Shown: positions 17,433 through 26,096 of the stretch, one piece after another
Numbering within the stretch: position 1 is the stretch's first letter
Layout: the number at the start of each line of letters is the position of its first letter
Assembly: GCA_004011035.1 (NCBI GenBank)
Contig: CP025734.1
Location: forward strand, 248,001-312,000
Reading direction: 5' to 3'
From: Bdellovibrio sp. qaytius
GTDB taxonomy: Bacteria; Bdellovibrionota; Bdellovibrionia; Bdellovibrionales; Bdellovibrionaceae
Length of the DNA stretch: 64,000 nt
Notes under the pieces: model-generated
The model's input: the letters and a program-made list of their open reading frames with translations, nothing else
Told to the model about the DNA's origin: nothing
Databases searched by the model: none
Program-made: the position numbers and the translations under genes

Positions 17433-17449
17433 TTGGCGACTTTATTGCA
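17433..17449 (+). promoter_or_regulatory. sigma-54 promoter for the response regulator/porin operon
   Basis: TTGGCGACTTTATTGCA: TTGGC at -24, TTGCA at -12, GG to GC twelve bases. Predicted start near 17460, 30 bases before the response-regulator ATG. Confidence 0.75.
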
Positions 17450-17489
17450 CAATTTTCCCATATCTAAATTAGGTTGCAGGGGTGTGGTT

Positions 17490-17999
17490 ATGAAGACAGA
17501 CAGACATTTTATATTTTTGGTTGAAGATAATGCAGATGATGAAGCGTTGACGTTACGCGCGCTCAAAAAAAACAACATCAGTAACCAGGTTATAGTGGCT
17601 CGTGATGGTGCTGAAGCTCTAGAGTTTTTGTTCGCGCAAGGTCAATACTCTGATCGCGATATGACCATTCAGCCACAAGTCATGTTGCTTGATTTAAATT
17701 TACCGAAAATTGATGGATTAAATGTTTTAAGAAAATTGCGCTCAGATGATCGCACAAAACTTATTCCTGTCGTGATTTTAACTTCATCAAAAGAAGATCA
17801 AGATATTATCGAAGGTTACAGCCTAGGCGCAAACAGCTATGTGCGAAAACCTGTGGATTTCAATGACTTCAGCGAAGCTATTCGTCAACTGGGTTTATAC
17901 TGGTTGATTTTAAATGAAGTCGCAAAGGTTCCGCAGACAGATCAGATGGCGCAAATTAATCGTCCACCAGTCAAAGAACCACGCTCGCTTAATCATTAA
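17490..17999 (+). CDS. single-domain response regulator (Rcp1/CheY-type)
   Basis: A 169-residue receiver-only protein. The acidic pair EDNADD (residues 11-16), phosphoacceptor Asp in MLLDLNLPKIDG, Thr/Ser in ILTSSKE and the Lys in VRKPVDF are present. The Rcp1 subtype is indicated by the early DDE and the LGLYWLILNE end; such regulators commonly partner bacteriophytochrome-type kinases, and the kinase at 22.1 kb has that kind of catalytic core. With no output domain it must signal through protein contacts or a relay. ATG 17490 has AGGGG upstream. Confidence 0.92.
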   Translation: MKTDRHFIFLVEDNADDEALTLRALKKNNISNQVIVARDGAEALEFLFAQGQYSDRDMTIQPQVMLLDLNLPKIDGLNVLRKLRSDDRTKLIPVVILTSSKEDQDIIEGYSLGANSYVRKPVDFNDFSEAIRQLGLYWLILNEVAKVPQTDQMAQINRPPVKEPRSLNH

Positions 18000-18016
18000 A
18001 ATTCGGAGAAAATTCA

Positions 18017-19224
18017 GTGAGACTTTTTATTCTTGTATGGTTGTGTACAATTTCAGTCATGGCCGCCGAGCCTAAAGCTGCTGCACCGAAAGCAGCGACT
18101 GCTGCTACAGATGATGGTATCGAAGATATGCAGCAACGAATTTCTGATTTAGAACAACGCCAAAAAGATATGAATGAATGGTATGAAAATTTTTATCTTT
18201 TAGGTAAAGGTCGAATCACACCCTTCTTGGGTGATAGTATGTCATTTGGTGGTTTTTTTGAATCTGCGGTAACACATCTTTACGGCCCTGATATGGAGAC
18301 TCAAACATCAGGAAATATTCACACGCTAGGTTTAAATATAGCTGCGCAATTTAATGAAAAAACTAGATTTGTTACTCAGACTTTAACTCGTTTAGTAATT
18401 CCTGTTAGAAATTTAAATAACAATCCTAACTTAACACCATCAAAGCGTGGCTTTACGGGATACCTTTTTTTTTCAATCGTAGCTCAGGGTTATCTTGAAT
18501 ATCGCTACTCAGATTTTTTTATTATACAATCGGGCTTAGGTTACACACCTTTCGGAATCGCGGCTCAACAGCGCGAGCCCGAGTTATTTCGCCTACGTGG
18601 TGGTTCACAAGTTATTGCCTATGATGATGGTGACACGATCGGAATTTTTTCGCCTTTATGGACAGGTTTACATATTTCTGGAGTTTTGCCAGTGAATCGT
18701 AATCTTGGCTATGATGCCTATACATTTACTCCGGTTAATAAAGTTTCAACTTTAGGTGTTGGTGGCAGGCTTTGGTATAAAGCTAGCGACAATGTCAAAG
18801 TAGGCACATCAGTACAATCAGGTGAGCAGCGCAAAGGTTATTTTTTTCACACGGATTTGATTTAGATTTAAATTACAATAAGTATGGTTTTGTTTCTGAA
18901 TATGGGCACAACACAAATTCTGGCCCCGTGATTGATGCTGAGTTTTATTATTTCGAACCTTACATGAAATTTGCCGCAGATGAATGGTTAGTTTTTTTAA
19001 ACGCCGAATACATAGATACACTTGAGCGCACTGATATTATAACACACAAACCTGATCCAGTTAAAAAATGGCAATACGGTGGAGGCTTTAATTGGCTACC
19101 GATTCCTAATGCGCGTTTACGCCTAACTTATTTGTATCATGATTACATCGATGAAACCGATACGATTGCCGGACAAAAGCGTGATTACAACGTCATTGAT
19201 TTTTCAACGGCAGTGGCCTTTTAG
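18017..19224 (+). pseudogene. outer-membrane porin-like protein, array member 2, frameshifted
   Basis: Same family as its neighbours: signal peptide, Ala-rich linker, coiled coil ending NEWYENFY, barrel strands and the final GQKRDYN...VAF block. GTG start at 18017 behind CGGAG. Translation breaks after about residue 275: the T run at 18841-18847 has seven T, and one additional T would restore SHGFDLDLNYNKYG, aligning exactly with the SHGLDF / KGVDLD segment of the siblings and giving a 402-residue protein. A single -1 slip in a homopolymer may be a sequencing error, phase variation or true decay. Confidence 0.85.
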
Positions 19225-19231
19225 GTTTAAG

Positions 19232-20428
19232 ATGTGGCTAGCTGTGGTGGCAACTTTTTTTTCTATGATTTTTATAGCCCAGGCTAGCTTGGCCCAATCG
19301 ACTACGCGAAAAGAAAAAATTGAAGCGCTTCAGAAGCGTTTAAATAATTTAGAAAAACAGCAGCAGCAAATGGATGATTGGTACAATAAACTTTATATTC
19401 AGGGAAATTCGCAGATCAATCCTTTCATGCGTGAAAAGATCTCTCTCGGTGGATACTTTGAATCAACTGTTTATAATTTTCGTGGCCCAGATATGGATAC
19501 TCAAACTAATTCCTATAACGAAGCCTTGGGGCTTAATCTAGCCGCTGAGTTTACTGAAAAACTAAAGTTCACGTTTCAAACTTTATCAGCGGTAGGGATT
19601 TCAGCGGTTAACTTACATAATAATCCAAACTTAACACCACCTAAAAGACAATTCAGAGGCTTAGCTTTTGGAACTATTTTAGCGCAGGGGTATTTAGAAT
19701 ATAAAGGCAGTGATATTTTTAACGTTCAATCAGGTATTGGGTATATTCCTTTCGGAATCGCCTATCAACAGCGTGAACCATTTTTATTTCATAAGCGCAG
19801 CGGTCCACAAATTCTTATTAACGAAGATGGCTCTGGAATAGGAATAGCCTCAGCTTTGTGGATGGGGTTACATGTGTACGGGCAACTTTCTTTAGATGGA
19901 TCGCGTGTAGGTTACAATTTATATACGTTAACTCCGGCCAGTAAAGTTACAACTCTAGGAGTTGGTGGGCGTTTATGGTGGATGGTGAATGAAAATATTA
20001 AAACAGGTGTATCTTTTCAATCGGCAAAAAGACAACAAGGAAGTTACTTAAGTAAAGGTGTAGATCTTGATGTTAACTATAAAAATTTTGGATTATTGAG
20101 TGAATACGCCGTACGCGATGATGCTAATCAAAGTTTAGATCCAGAAACTTATTATTTTGAACCGTATTATAAATTTAACGATGGTCATTGGTTGGCTTAC
20201 GTAAATATTGAGTACATAAAAATGCCGTTGCGCGTGGATGCGGCCACGCAAAAACCTGATCCTATTGAAAAGCGATTTTATGGAGCTGGTGTTAACTGGT
20301 TGCCCATGCCTGCAATTCGTCTTCGTTTGGGCTTCTTAAAACATGATTACATTAATGAAACAGATACTATCAATGGGCAAAAACGCGATTACACCCAAAC
20401 CGAATTTTCAACGGCCGTGGCCTTTTAG
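19232..20428 (+). CDS. coiled-coil/beta-barrel outer-membrane protein, array member 3
   Basis: A 398-residue paralogue: signal peptide ending in SLAQ, coiled coil at residues 24-52 (Gln-rich, EKQQQQMDDWYNKLY), then the barrel with LGGYFESTV, NPNLTPPKR, LAQGYLEYKG and the terminal GQKRDY ... AVAF with C-terminal Phe. Start at ATG 19232, seven bases after the stop of member 2, with AGG upstream, so expression depends on the shared transcript. Each copy differs mostly in predicted loop segments, as expected if the array offers different permeability or surface epitopes. Confidence 0.86.
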   Translation: MWLAVVATFFSMIFIAQASLAQSTTRKEKIEALQKRLNNLEKQQQQMDDWYNKLYIQGNSQINPFMREKISLGGYFESTVYNFRGPDMDTQTNSYNEALGLNLAAEFTEKLKFTFQTLSAVGISAVNLHNNPNLTPPKRQFRGLAFGTILAQGYLEYKGSDIFNVQSGIGYIPFGIAYQQREPFLFHKRSGPQILINEDGSGIGIASALWMGLHVYGQLSLDGSRVGYNLYTLTPASKVTTLGVGGRLWWMVNENIKTGVSFQSAKRQQGSYLSKGVDLDVNYKNFGLLSEYAVRDDANQSLDPETYYFEPYYKFNDGHWLAYVNIEYIKMPLRVDAATQKPDPIEKRFYGAGVNWLPMPAIRLRLGFLKHDYINETDTINGQKRDYTQTEFSTAVAF

Positions 20429-20434
20429 GATGAA

Positions 20435-21634
20435 ATGAAGTTAGCTGTTGTAGTGATTATTTTTACGATGATTTTTGCAGTTCAAGTCAGTTGGGCTCAG
20501 GATGTTTCGCGTAAAGAAAAAATGGCAGAGCTTAAACTGCGTTTACTTGAGTTAGAAAAACAACAAAAAGCATTTGATGAATGGTATTTCGATTTTTATG
20601 TTTTAAATAAAAACCGAATAAGTCCATTTTTAAATGAAAAATTATCAATCGGCGGGTATTTTGAAACGGGCATTATCAATATCCATGGGCCCGATACAGA
20701 AAACCAGACGACAGCTGATTTGCATTCATTAGGGCTTAACCTGACCGCCGAATTTTCTGAAAGACTTCGTTTTGTAACACAAACTTCGACCGTCGTTAGA
20801 ATTGCATTAGAAAATGTAAATAATAATCCTCAACTAACTCCGTCTAAGCGAACTTTCAGAGAGATGACGAATGGTACTTATATTTTACAGGGCTACCTTG
20901 AATACAGTGCCAGCGAATTTTTGAATGTGCAGACAGGGCTTGGTTATGCTCCGTACGGAATAGCTTTTCAGCAGCGAGAAACTTTTTTATTTCATCAGCG
21001 CAACGGGCCGCAGATGATTTCGAATGATGATGGATTTAACATAGCCGTTGCTTCAGCACTTTGGATGGGAGTACACATCTATGGTGTGCTACCGATTTTT
21101 AAAAACAGAACTATTGGTTACAATCTTTATAGCATGACACCTGGAAGTAACGTCGCAACGCTTGGTATGGGCGGGCGTTTATGGTGGTCGATCAATCAAT
21201 TTGCAACAGCCGGAACATCATTTCAATATGGCGAAAGACAGCAAGGCAGTTATTTTTCAAAAGGGCTTGATCTTGATATAAAATACAAACAATTCGGTTT
21301 GCTTGCAGAATACGCATCAGTCGTTAATTCAGGTCAGGCTTTAGATTCAGAGTCTTATTATGCCGAACCTTATTATAATTTTTTAGATGGCCACTGGCTC
21401 GTGTATGTCAGTTCAGAATATTCACGCATCTTAGACCGTATTGATCTTGCTACACAAATTTTAGATCCTGCTGAAAAATCTGTTAATGGATTTGGTCTAA
21501 ATTGGTTACCTTACCCAACGACACGTTATCGTTTGGGTTATTTAAATCATAATTATTTACATGAAACCGATAGCACCAATGGGCAAAAGAAAGATTACGA
21601 AGCTATCGAATTATCAGCGGCGATAGCCTTTTAG
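20435..21634 (+). CDS. coiled-coil/beta-barrel outer-membrane protein, array member 4
   Basis: A 399-residue paralogue, closest to member 3 in its arrangement: signal peptide ending SWAQ, coiled coil (RKEKMAELKLRLLELEKQQ), FDEWYFDFY junction, and a barrel with IGGYFETGI, NPQLTPSKR and a terminal GQKKDYE block ending in Phe. Six bases separate it from member 3 and seven from the PstS-like gene, so all are one operon. Substrate not determinable from sequence. Confidence 0.86.
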   Translation: MKLAVVVIIFTMIFAVQVSWAQDVSRKEKMAELKLRLLELEKQQKAFDEWYFDFYVLNKNRISPFLNEKLSIGGYFETGIINIHGPDTENQTTADLHSLGLNLTAEFSERLRFVTQTSTVVRIALENVNNNPQLTPSKRTFREMTNGTYILQGYLEYSASEFLNVQTGLGYAPYGIAFQQRETFLFHQRNGPQMISNDDGFNIAVASALWMGVHIYGVLPIFKNRTIGYNLYSMTPGSNVATLGMGGRLWWSINQFATAGTSFQYGERQQGSYFSKGLDLDIKYKQFGLLAEYASVVNSGQALDSESYYAEPYYNFLDGHWLVYVSSEYSRILDRIDLATQILDPAEKSVNGFGLNWLPYPTTRYRLGYLNHNYLHETDSTNGQKKDYEAIELSAAIAF

Positions 21635-21641
21635 GGATTGA

Positions 21642-22082
21642 ATGAGTTTGCGAAACTGCCTCATCATCATCACGATCATGTTAGCATTGCAAATGGCAAT
21701 GGCTGGGCCTAATGACGTCGTCTTTATTGTAAATACTGAAAATACCACTGAAAAATTAACGGTCGCAGAAATTCGTGATTATTATTTTAAACGTAAACGT
21801 CGCTGGGGTAATGGCGAAAGCATACGTTTTATTGATCGAACAACAGGCCCCCTACGCGAAGCCTTTTTAAAAAAATACATTAATAAAAGCACCTCTGATG
21901 TTGAACTTTTTTGGATCGGGCAAAAACTTTACTCGGGTGATAGTGCGCCATTAAAAGAAGCCTCAGACGCAACGACGATGAGTTTTGTTTCATCGCTTAA
22001 GGGCGCAATTGGTTATGTCTCAGAGGCCACTATATTACGTAAAAACATTAAAGTTATAAAAGTAGAAAGTGAAGAGGAGTAG
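21642..22082 (+). CDS. small PstS-like periplasmic binding protein
   Basis: A 146-residue exported protein (signal peptide to about residue 21). It matches the single-lobe, short version of phosphate-type ABC substrate-binding proteins: VVFIVNTEN, LTVAEIRDYYFKRKRRWGNG, IRFIDRTTGPLREAFLKKY, and the closing LKGAIGYVSEAT where full PstS proteins have GAIGYV. It has about half the length of a full PstS and no transport ATPase or permease is nearby. In this context it is more likely a sensor input or periplasmic ligand carrier for the porins and the kinase downstream than part of a transporter. Ligand unproven. Confidence 0.8.
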   Translation: MSLRNCLIIITIMLALQMAMAGPNDVVFIVNTENTTEKLTVAEIRDYYFKRKRRWGNGESIRFIDRTTGPLREAFLKKYINKSTSDVELFWIGQKLYSGDSAPLKEASDATTMSFVSSLKGAIGYVSEATILRKNIKVIKVESEEE

Positions 22083-22123
22083 TTATTAATTCGCTGACGC
22101 AGACTAAATCCATTACTAGAAGT

Positions 22124-23905
22124 TTGACGATAACTGTAGCAGTTATTTCGTTTTTACTTTTGCTTGAAGTCATTGGAGTAGGTTTGGCGAGTCGTAATAC
22201 ATTAGCAGGTTTGACTGATATGCATCAAACAATTCGCGTCGTTAATCAGGTTCGTAATCTACGCCAGGTTATTTCGACACGTACACAATTTTTAAAAGAA
22301 TTTGCACGTGATGATGTGGCATCGCCTGAAGAATCTGTAATTTTAGATAAAGTTGAAAAGCAAATGGATGATTTGTTTGCGACTTGCTTAGAACTGAGTG
22401 CATCACATAAACAAGTTAATGCCCTTATTTTAGATGCGCAAAAAAGTCTGCTAGAAGAACGCGCTCTTTCTCGTAAAATGTTGACTGATCCGAACACCCA
22501 TTTTGAGCCGCTCATTATAGATCAATTTGTTTTAGAGGCGCAAGATTCACTGGGTAAGGTACAGCTGGTTTTATCTGCACAATCAGATGAGCTTTTTGAT
22601 AAAATTTTTAAAGCACGATTTTTGCCACTGATGGTTGCTGTTAGCTTAGCTATTATATTTTTACTTTTTGCATTTTTCATGGCTTATCGTTTGCGAAAAC
22701 AAATCGAAGCGCCTATTCAAAACTTAATTCAAAGTACAAAACAATTAGCTGAAGGTAATTTAAAAACACGCGCTCGAATTTATGATGTTGATGAGATAGG
22801 CTTGCTAGCGCATGCTTTTAATGTGATGGCCGCCAACCTTGAGCAAAGTACAGTTTCAAGAGGGTACATCGAAAGTATTTTAGAATCGATGTTTAACTGT
22901 GTTTTAGTTTTAGACGATAAAGGCACAATTTTAACGGTGAACCGTTTAACGGTACAAACTTTTGGATATTCTAAAACTGAACTTATTGGTCTTTCAATGT
23001 CTGAAATTCTACGTGAAGATGTTTCATTGATCGAAACAAATTCGAATGTCGAAACTGAGGCCAGCACACGTTCGGGGCAAAAATTTCCGGTTCTAATTTC
23101 TGTGGCTACATTAGACGAGCAGGCAAGAATGCCTTCGAACTTAAGAGTTTGTGTTATTAAAGACATCTCAGAAAGTAAACGTTTAGAAGGTGAAATTAAA
23201 GAACGCAATTTAGCTTTAAGTGCGGCTAATCAAGAATTAGAAGCATTTAGTTATTCGGTTTCACATGATTTGCGCGCACCACTTCGAATCATTGATGGCT
23301 TTAGCCAAGCCTTAGTTGAAGATGCGGGTGATCAGTTACACGGTGAAGCTAAAGTTCACTTAGATAGAATTCGTGCGGGCGTTCAAAGAATGGGTCAACT
23401 GATCGACGCCGTTTTAAATTTATCACGCTTAACCCGTGCGGCTATGACAGTTGTTGATTTAGATTTTACAGCTATGGGTAAAGTGATTATTGCTGAACTT
23501 CATAATCTTGAACCTGGACGTAAAGTCGAAGTTTTTATTCAAGAGGACATGCATGGTAATGGTGATCTAGTTTTGATGAAAGTGACGTTAGAGAATTTAT
23601 TAGGTAATGCATGGAAGTACACATCTAAAAAAGAAGTCGCAAAAATTGAATTCGGAACAACAATGCAAAATGGTTTAGAAGTTTTCTTTGTTAAAGATAA
23701 CGGCGCGGGTTTTGATATGAACTATGCAAAAAAATTATTTACACCATTTCAACGTTTACATACACAAAGTGAATTTTCAGGAACAGGTATTGGTTTAGCG
23801 AGTGTTAAAAGAATTCTTCACCGTCATGGTGGCACAATCTGGGTAGACAGTGTCGTTAACGAAGGAACAACATTCTATTTTACATTGGGGGCGGCGCAAG
23901 CCTAG
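22124..23905 (+). CDS. membrane sensor histidine kinase (4HB-HAMP-PAS-HisKA)
   Basis: A 593-residue kinase: membrane segment 2-22, a helical periplasmic sensing region (25-160), second membrane segment 166-188, HAMP 189-242, PAS about 248-360, HisKA with phosphoacceptor His381 in YSVSHDLRAPLR, and an ATPase domain with the N, G1 and G2 boxes (VKDNGAGFD, GTGIGLASVK). The kinase core is the bacteriophytochrome-like type. The start is doubtful: TTG 22124 is the first usual codon, but a good ribosome-binding site (AAGAGGAG, 22072-22079) points to an ATT at 22085 or CTG at 22094, adding 10-13 residues. Follows the PstS-like gene by 41 bases. Overlaps the convergent hybrid kinase by 26 bases. Confidence 0.92.
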   Translation: MTITVAVISFLLLLEVIGVGLASRNTLAGLTDMHQTIRVVNQVRNLRQVISTRTQFLKEFARDDVASPEESVILDKVEKQMDDLFATCLELSASHKQVNALILDAQKSLLEERALSRKMLTDPNTHFEPLIIDQFVLEAQDSLGKVQLVLSAQSDELFDKIFKARFLPLMVAVSLAIIFLLFAFFMAYRLRKQIEAPIQNLIQSTKQLAEGNLKTRARIYDVDEIGLLAHAFNVMAANLEQSTVSRGYIESILESMFNCVLVLDDKGTILTVNRLTVQTFGYSKTELIGLSMSEILREDVSLIETNSNVETEASTRSGQKFPVLISVATLDEQARMPSNLRVCVIKDISESKRLEGEIKERNLALSAANQELEAFSYSVSHDLRAPLRIIDGFSQALVEDAGDQLHGEAKVHLDRIRAGVQRMGQLIDAVLNLSRLTRAAMTVVDLDFTAMGKVIIAELHNLEPGRKVEVFIQEDMHGNGDLVLMKVTLENLLGNAWKYTSKKEVAKIEFGTTMQNGLEVFFVKDNGAGFDMNYAKKLFTPFQRLHTQSEFSGTGIGLASVKRILHRHGGTIWVDSVVNEGTTFYFTLGAAQA

Positions 23906-25886
23906 ATTCGGGGTTTGGATTTCCTGATCTATATTTGGCAATGCAATCAACCAGCTCGCGCTTTTTGATCGGCTTAGATAAAAAATCAGTGAAACCCATG
24001 CTTAAACAACGTTCGCGTTCATCTTCAAACGCATGTGCTGTAAATGCGATGATAGGTTTTTTATAGCCGTGATCACGCAACGCTGCCGTGGCTGTGTAGC
24101 CATCCATCACTGGCATTTGAATATCCATTATAATTAAGTCATGTGTGCCTTGTTCGGCCTTTTGCATGCCTTCGGCGCCATCTGAAGCTAATTCAACTTT
24201 TACGCCTTCCATCTCAAGAAAGCTTTGAACAAGAAGCTGATTATCTAATGAATCTTCAACAAGTAAAACTCTGAAGTTAGAAATATTCGGTTTAGCGACA
24301 ACAGGCTTTTCTGTAGGTAATTCGGTCGGTTCAGATAAAAGGTTTTCAAAACTATTGATCATTGATGACTTAGAAATATCACCAGTTTTAATTTTTGCAA
24401 CAAATGTACTGCCTTGGCCAGGATTGCTGCTCTGTAAATACACGTCACCGCCTAAAGCTTGAGCTAATTGCCGTGCTAAAGTTAATCCTAAGCCAGTTCC
24501 ACCAAACCTGCGCGTCATCGAACTATCAACTTGGGTGAAAGGTTCAAAGAGATGTTTTACTTCATCTGAAGACATTCCTATCCCTGTATCGATAACGTTA
24601 AACAATAAATAGGGTTCAGAGTTTTCTTCAATTAATTTAACTTTTAACGTGACGACCCCTTGGCTGGTAAATTTAATCGCATTACCTAATAAGTTTAATA
24701 AAATGTGCTGAAGCTTAGATGAATCTGAATTTATTTTTTCAGGGATTGGCCCATCGGTTTCGAATTGTAAATTCAATTTTTTTTCGTTAGCTAATGGAGA
24801 TAAAATTGATTTCACTTGAGCTACAGAATTTGGAATCGAAAAATTAACAATTTTTAATTGTAATTTGCCGGCCTCAATTTTTGATAAATCTAAAATCTCG
24901 TCGATAACTTTTTTTAAATGCTCACTGTTACGAGTAATTTTTTTAAGCCATAAAAGACGTTCGCTTTCATCTTTGTAATTAGTTTGTAAAAGTTCTGATA
25001 AACCCATAATGGCATTCAGTGGCGTACGAATTTCGTGGCTCATGTTCGCCAGAAACTGTGACTTTGCATTATTAGCAGATTCAGCGTCGCGCTTAGCGCT
25101 TTTTAATTTTTCTTCGTAAACTTTTCTTTCAGATATATCTGTCATCAAACAAACGTAACCTAGCACTAAACCATTTTCTAATTCAGGGCTTACAGCAATG
25201 TTTACAAACTCAGGAGACTTGCTTCCGAGCAAGACACTTTCAAAATTAATTTCTTCGCCTTGGTTTAAGCGCGAAATATTTTTCTTAATTTGATCTGTGA
25301 TTTCAGCTCCAAAAATCTTTTCTGCAGTTTCATCAATAAGAGCATTTTCAAACCACTCGAAACTAACTTCATTGGCAAATTTAAATTTCATATCATGCGT
25401 AATATAAGTTAGAGAGGCAGGTATAATATCTGTAATCGCTTTTAGTTGTTTTTCGTTTTGACGAAGCCGAGCCTCGGCAATTGTTTTTTCGCGCAGAGAA
25501 TTTGTGAGCTCTAAAGCGTTTTTGATGGCCGAAGGCAGACGCACGATTTTATCTTTGATGATGTAATCTACGGCTCCTTTTTTTAAACATTCGACCGCCA
25601 TTTCATCAGATAACGTTCCAGTGACGATAATTAACGGAATAATAATTTTCTTATCTTGCAAAATATCTAAAGCATCTAAGGCTCCAAATTGCGGAATTGA
25701 ATAGTCACATAAAATAATATGGGGTTTTAAATTTTCAAGAGCTTCTAAAAAAGCGGCGCGATTATCAACAGTCACTGACGAATAATTAAGGTCTGATTTG
25801 CTTAAAGTGCGTTGAACTAGAAGCTGGTCTAGCTCATTGTCTTCGGCAATCAGAATTTTAAGGCTTTTGTCCTGAACCTCGTCCAT
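23880..25886 (-). CDS. soluble hybrid histidine kinase (REC-PAS-HisKA-ATPase-REC)
   Basis: A 668-residue cytoplasmic protein with no membrane segments. Order: REC1 (9-125, Asp61), PAS (145-255), HisKA (His284 in NMSHEIRTPLNA), ATPase (385-500, DTGIGMS and GGTGLGLTLA), REC2 (538-655, Asp588). Having receivers at both ends suggests it receives phosphate or a signal through REC1 and passes it by REC2 to an Hpt protein. It ends on the 3' end of the porin-array kinase; whether the two communicate is inference from position only. Confidence 0.93.
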   Translation of the reverse strand: MDEVQDKSLKILIAEDNELDQLLVQRTLSKSDLNYSSVTVDNRAAFLEALENLKPHIILCDYSIPQFGALDALDILQDKKIIIPLIIVTGTLSDEMAVECLKKGAVDYIIKDKIVRLPSAIKNALELTNSLREKTIAEARLRQNEKQLKAITDIIPASLTYITHDMKFKFANEVSFEWFENALIDETAEKIFGAEITDQIKKNISRLNQGEEINFESVLLGSKSPEFVNIAVSPELENGLVLGYVCLMTDISERKVYEEKLKSAKRDAESANNAKSQFLANMSHEIRTPLNAIMGLSELLQTNYKDESERLLWLKKITRNSEHLKKVIDEILDLSKIEAGKLQLKIVNFSIPNSVAQVKSILSPLANEKKLNLQFETDGPIPEKINSDSSKLQHILLNLLGNAIKFTSQGVVTLKVKLIEENSEPYLLFNVIDTGIGMSSDEVKHLFEPFTQVDSSMTRRFGGTGLGLTLARQLAQALGGDVYLQSSNPGQGSTFVAKIKTGDISKSSMINSFENLLSEPTELPTEKPVVAKPNISNFRVLLVEDSLDNQLLVQSFLEMEGVKVELASDGAEGMQKAEQGTHDLIIMDIQMPVMDGYTATAALRDHGYKKPIIAFTAHAFEDERERCLSMGFTDFLSKPIKKRELVDCIAKYRSGNPNPESRLAPPPM

Positions 25887-26096
25887 GTCTTATGTCTAGC
25901 ATGGGGCGTAGATATCGAAAATACATAACTTAAATTTCAATTCTTCGAGGAAAATTTGGACCATGGATTTGTAAAATTTAACAAAAAATAGTTATCGGCT
26001 CGCTCTTTTTTGTTGCATCAAAATAATTGATTTCTATAGCACGACTGAAGTCCAATTTAGGTACATTTTATCTCTGAAAATACCGATAGATGCACT

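Noticed and set aside
22780-23208. Long minus-strand reading frame inside the kinase gene
   Set aside because: Mirrors a strongly supported kinase; no ribosome-binding site or recognisable protein.
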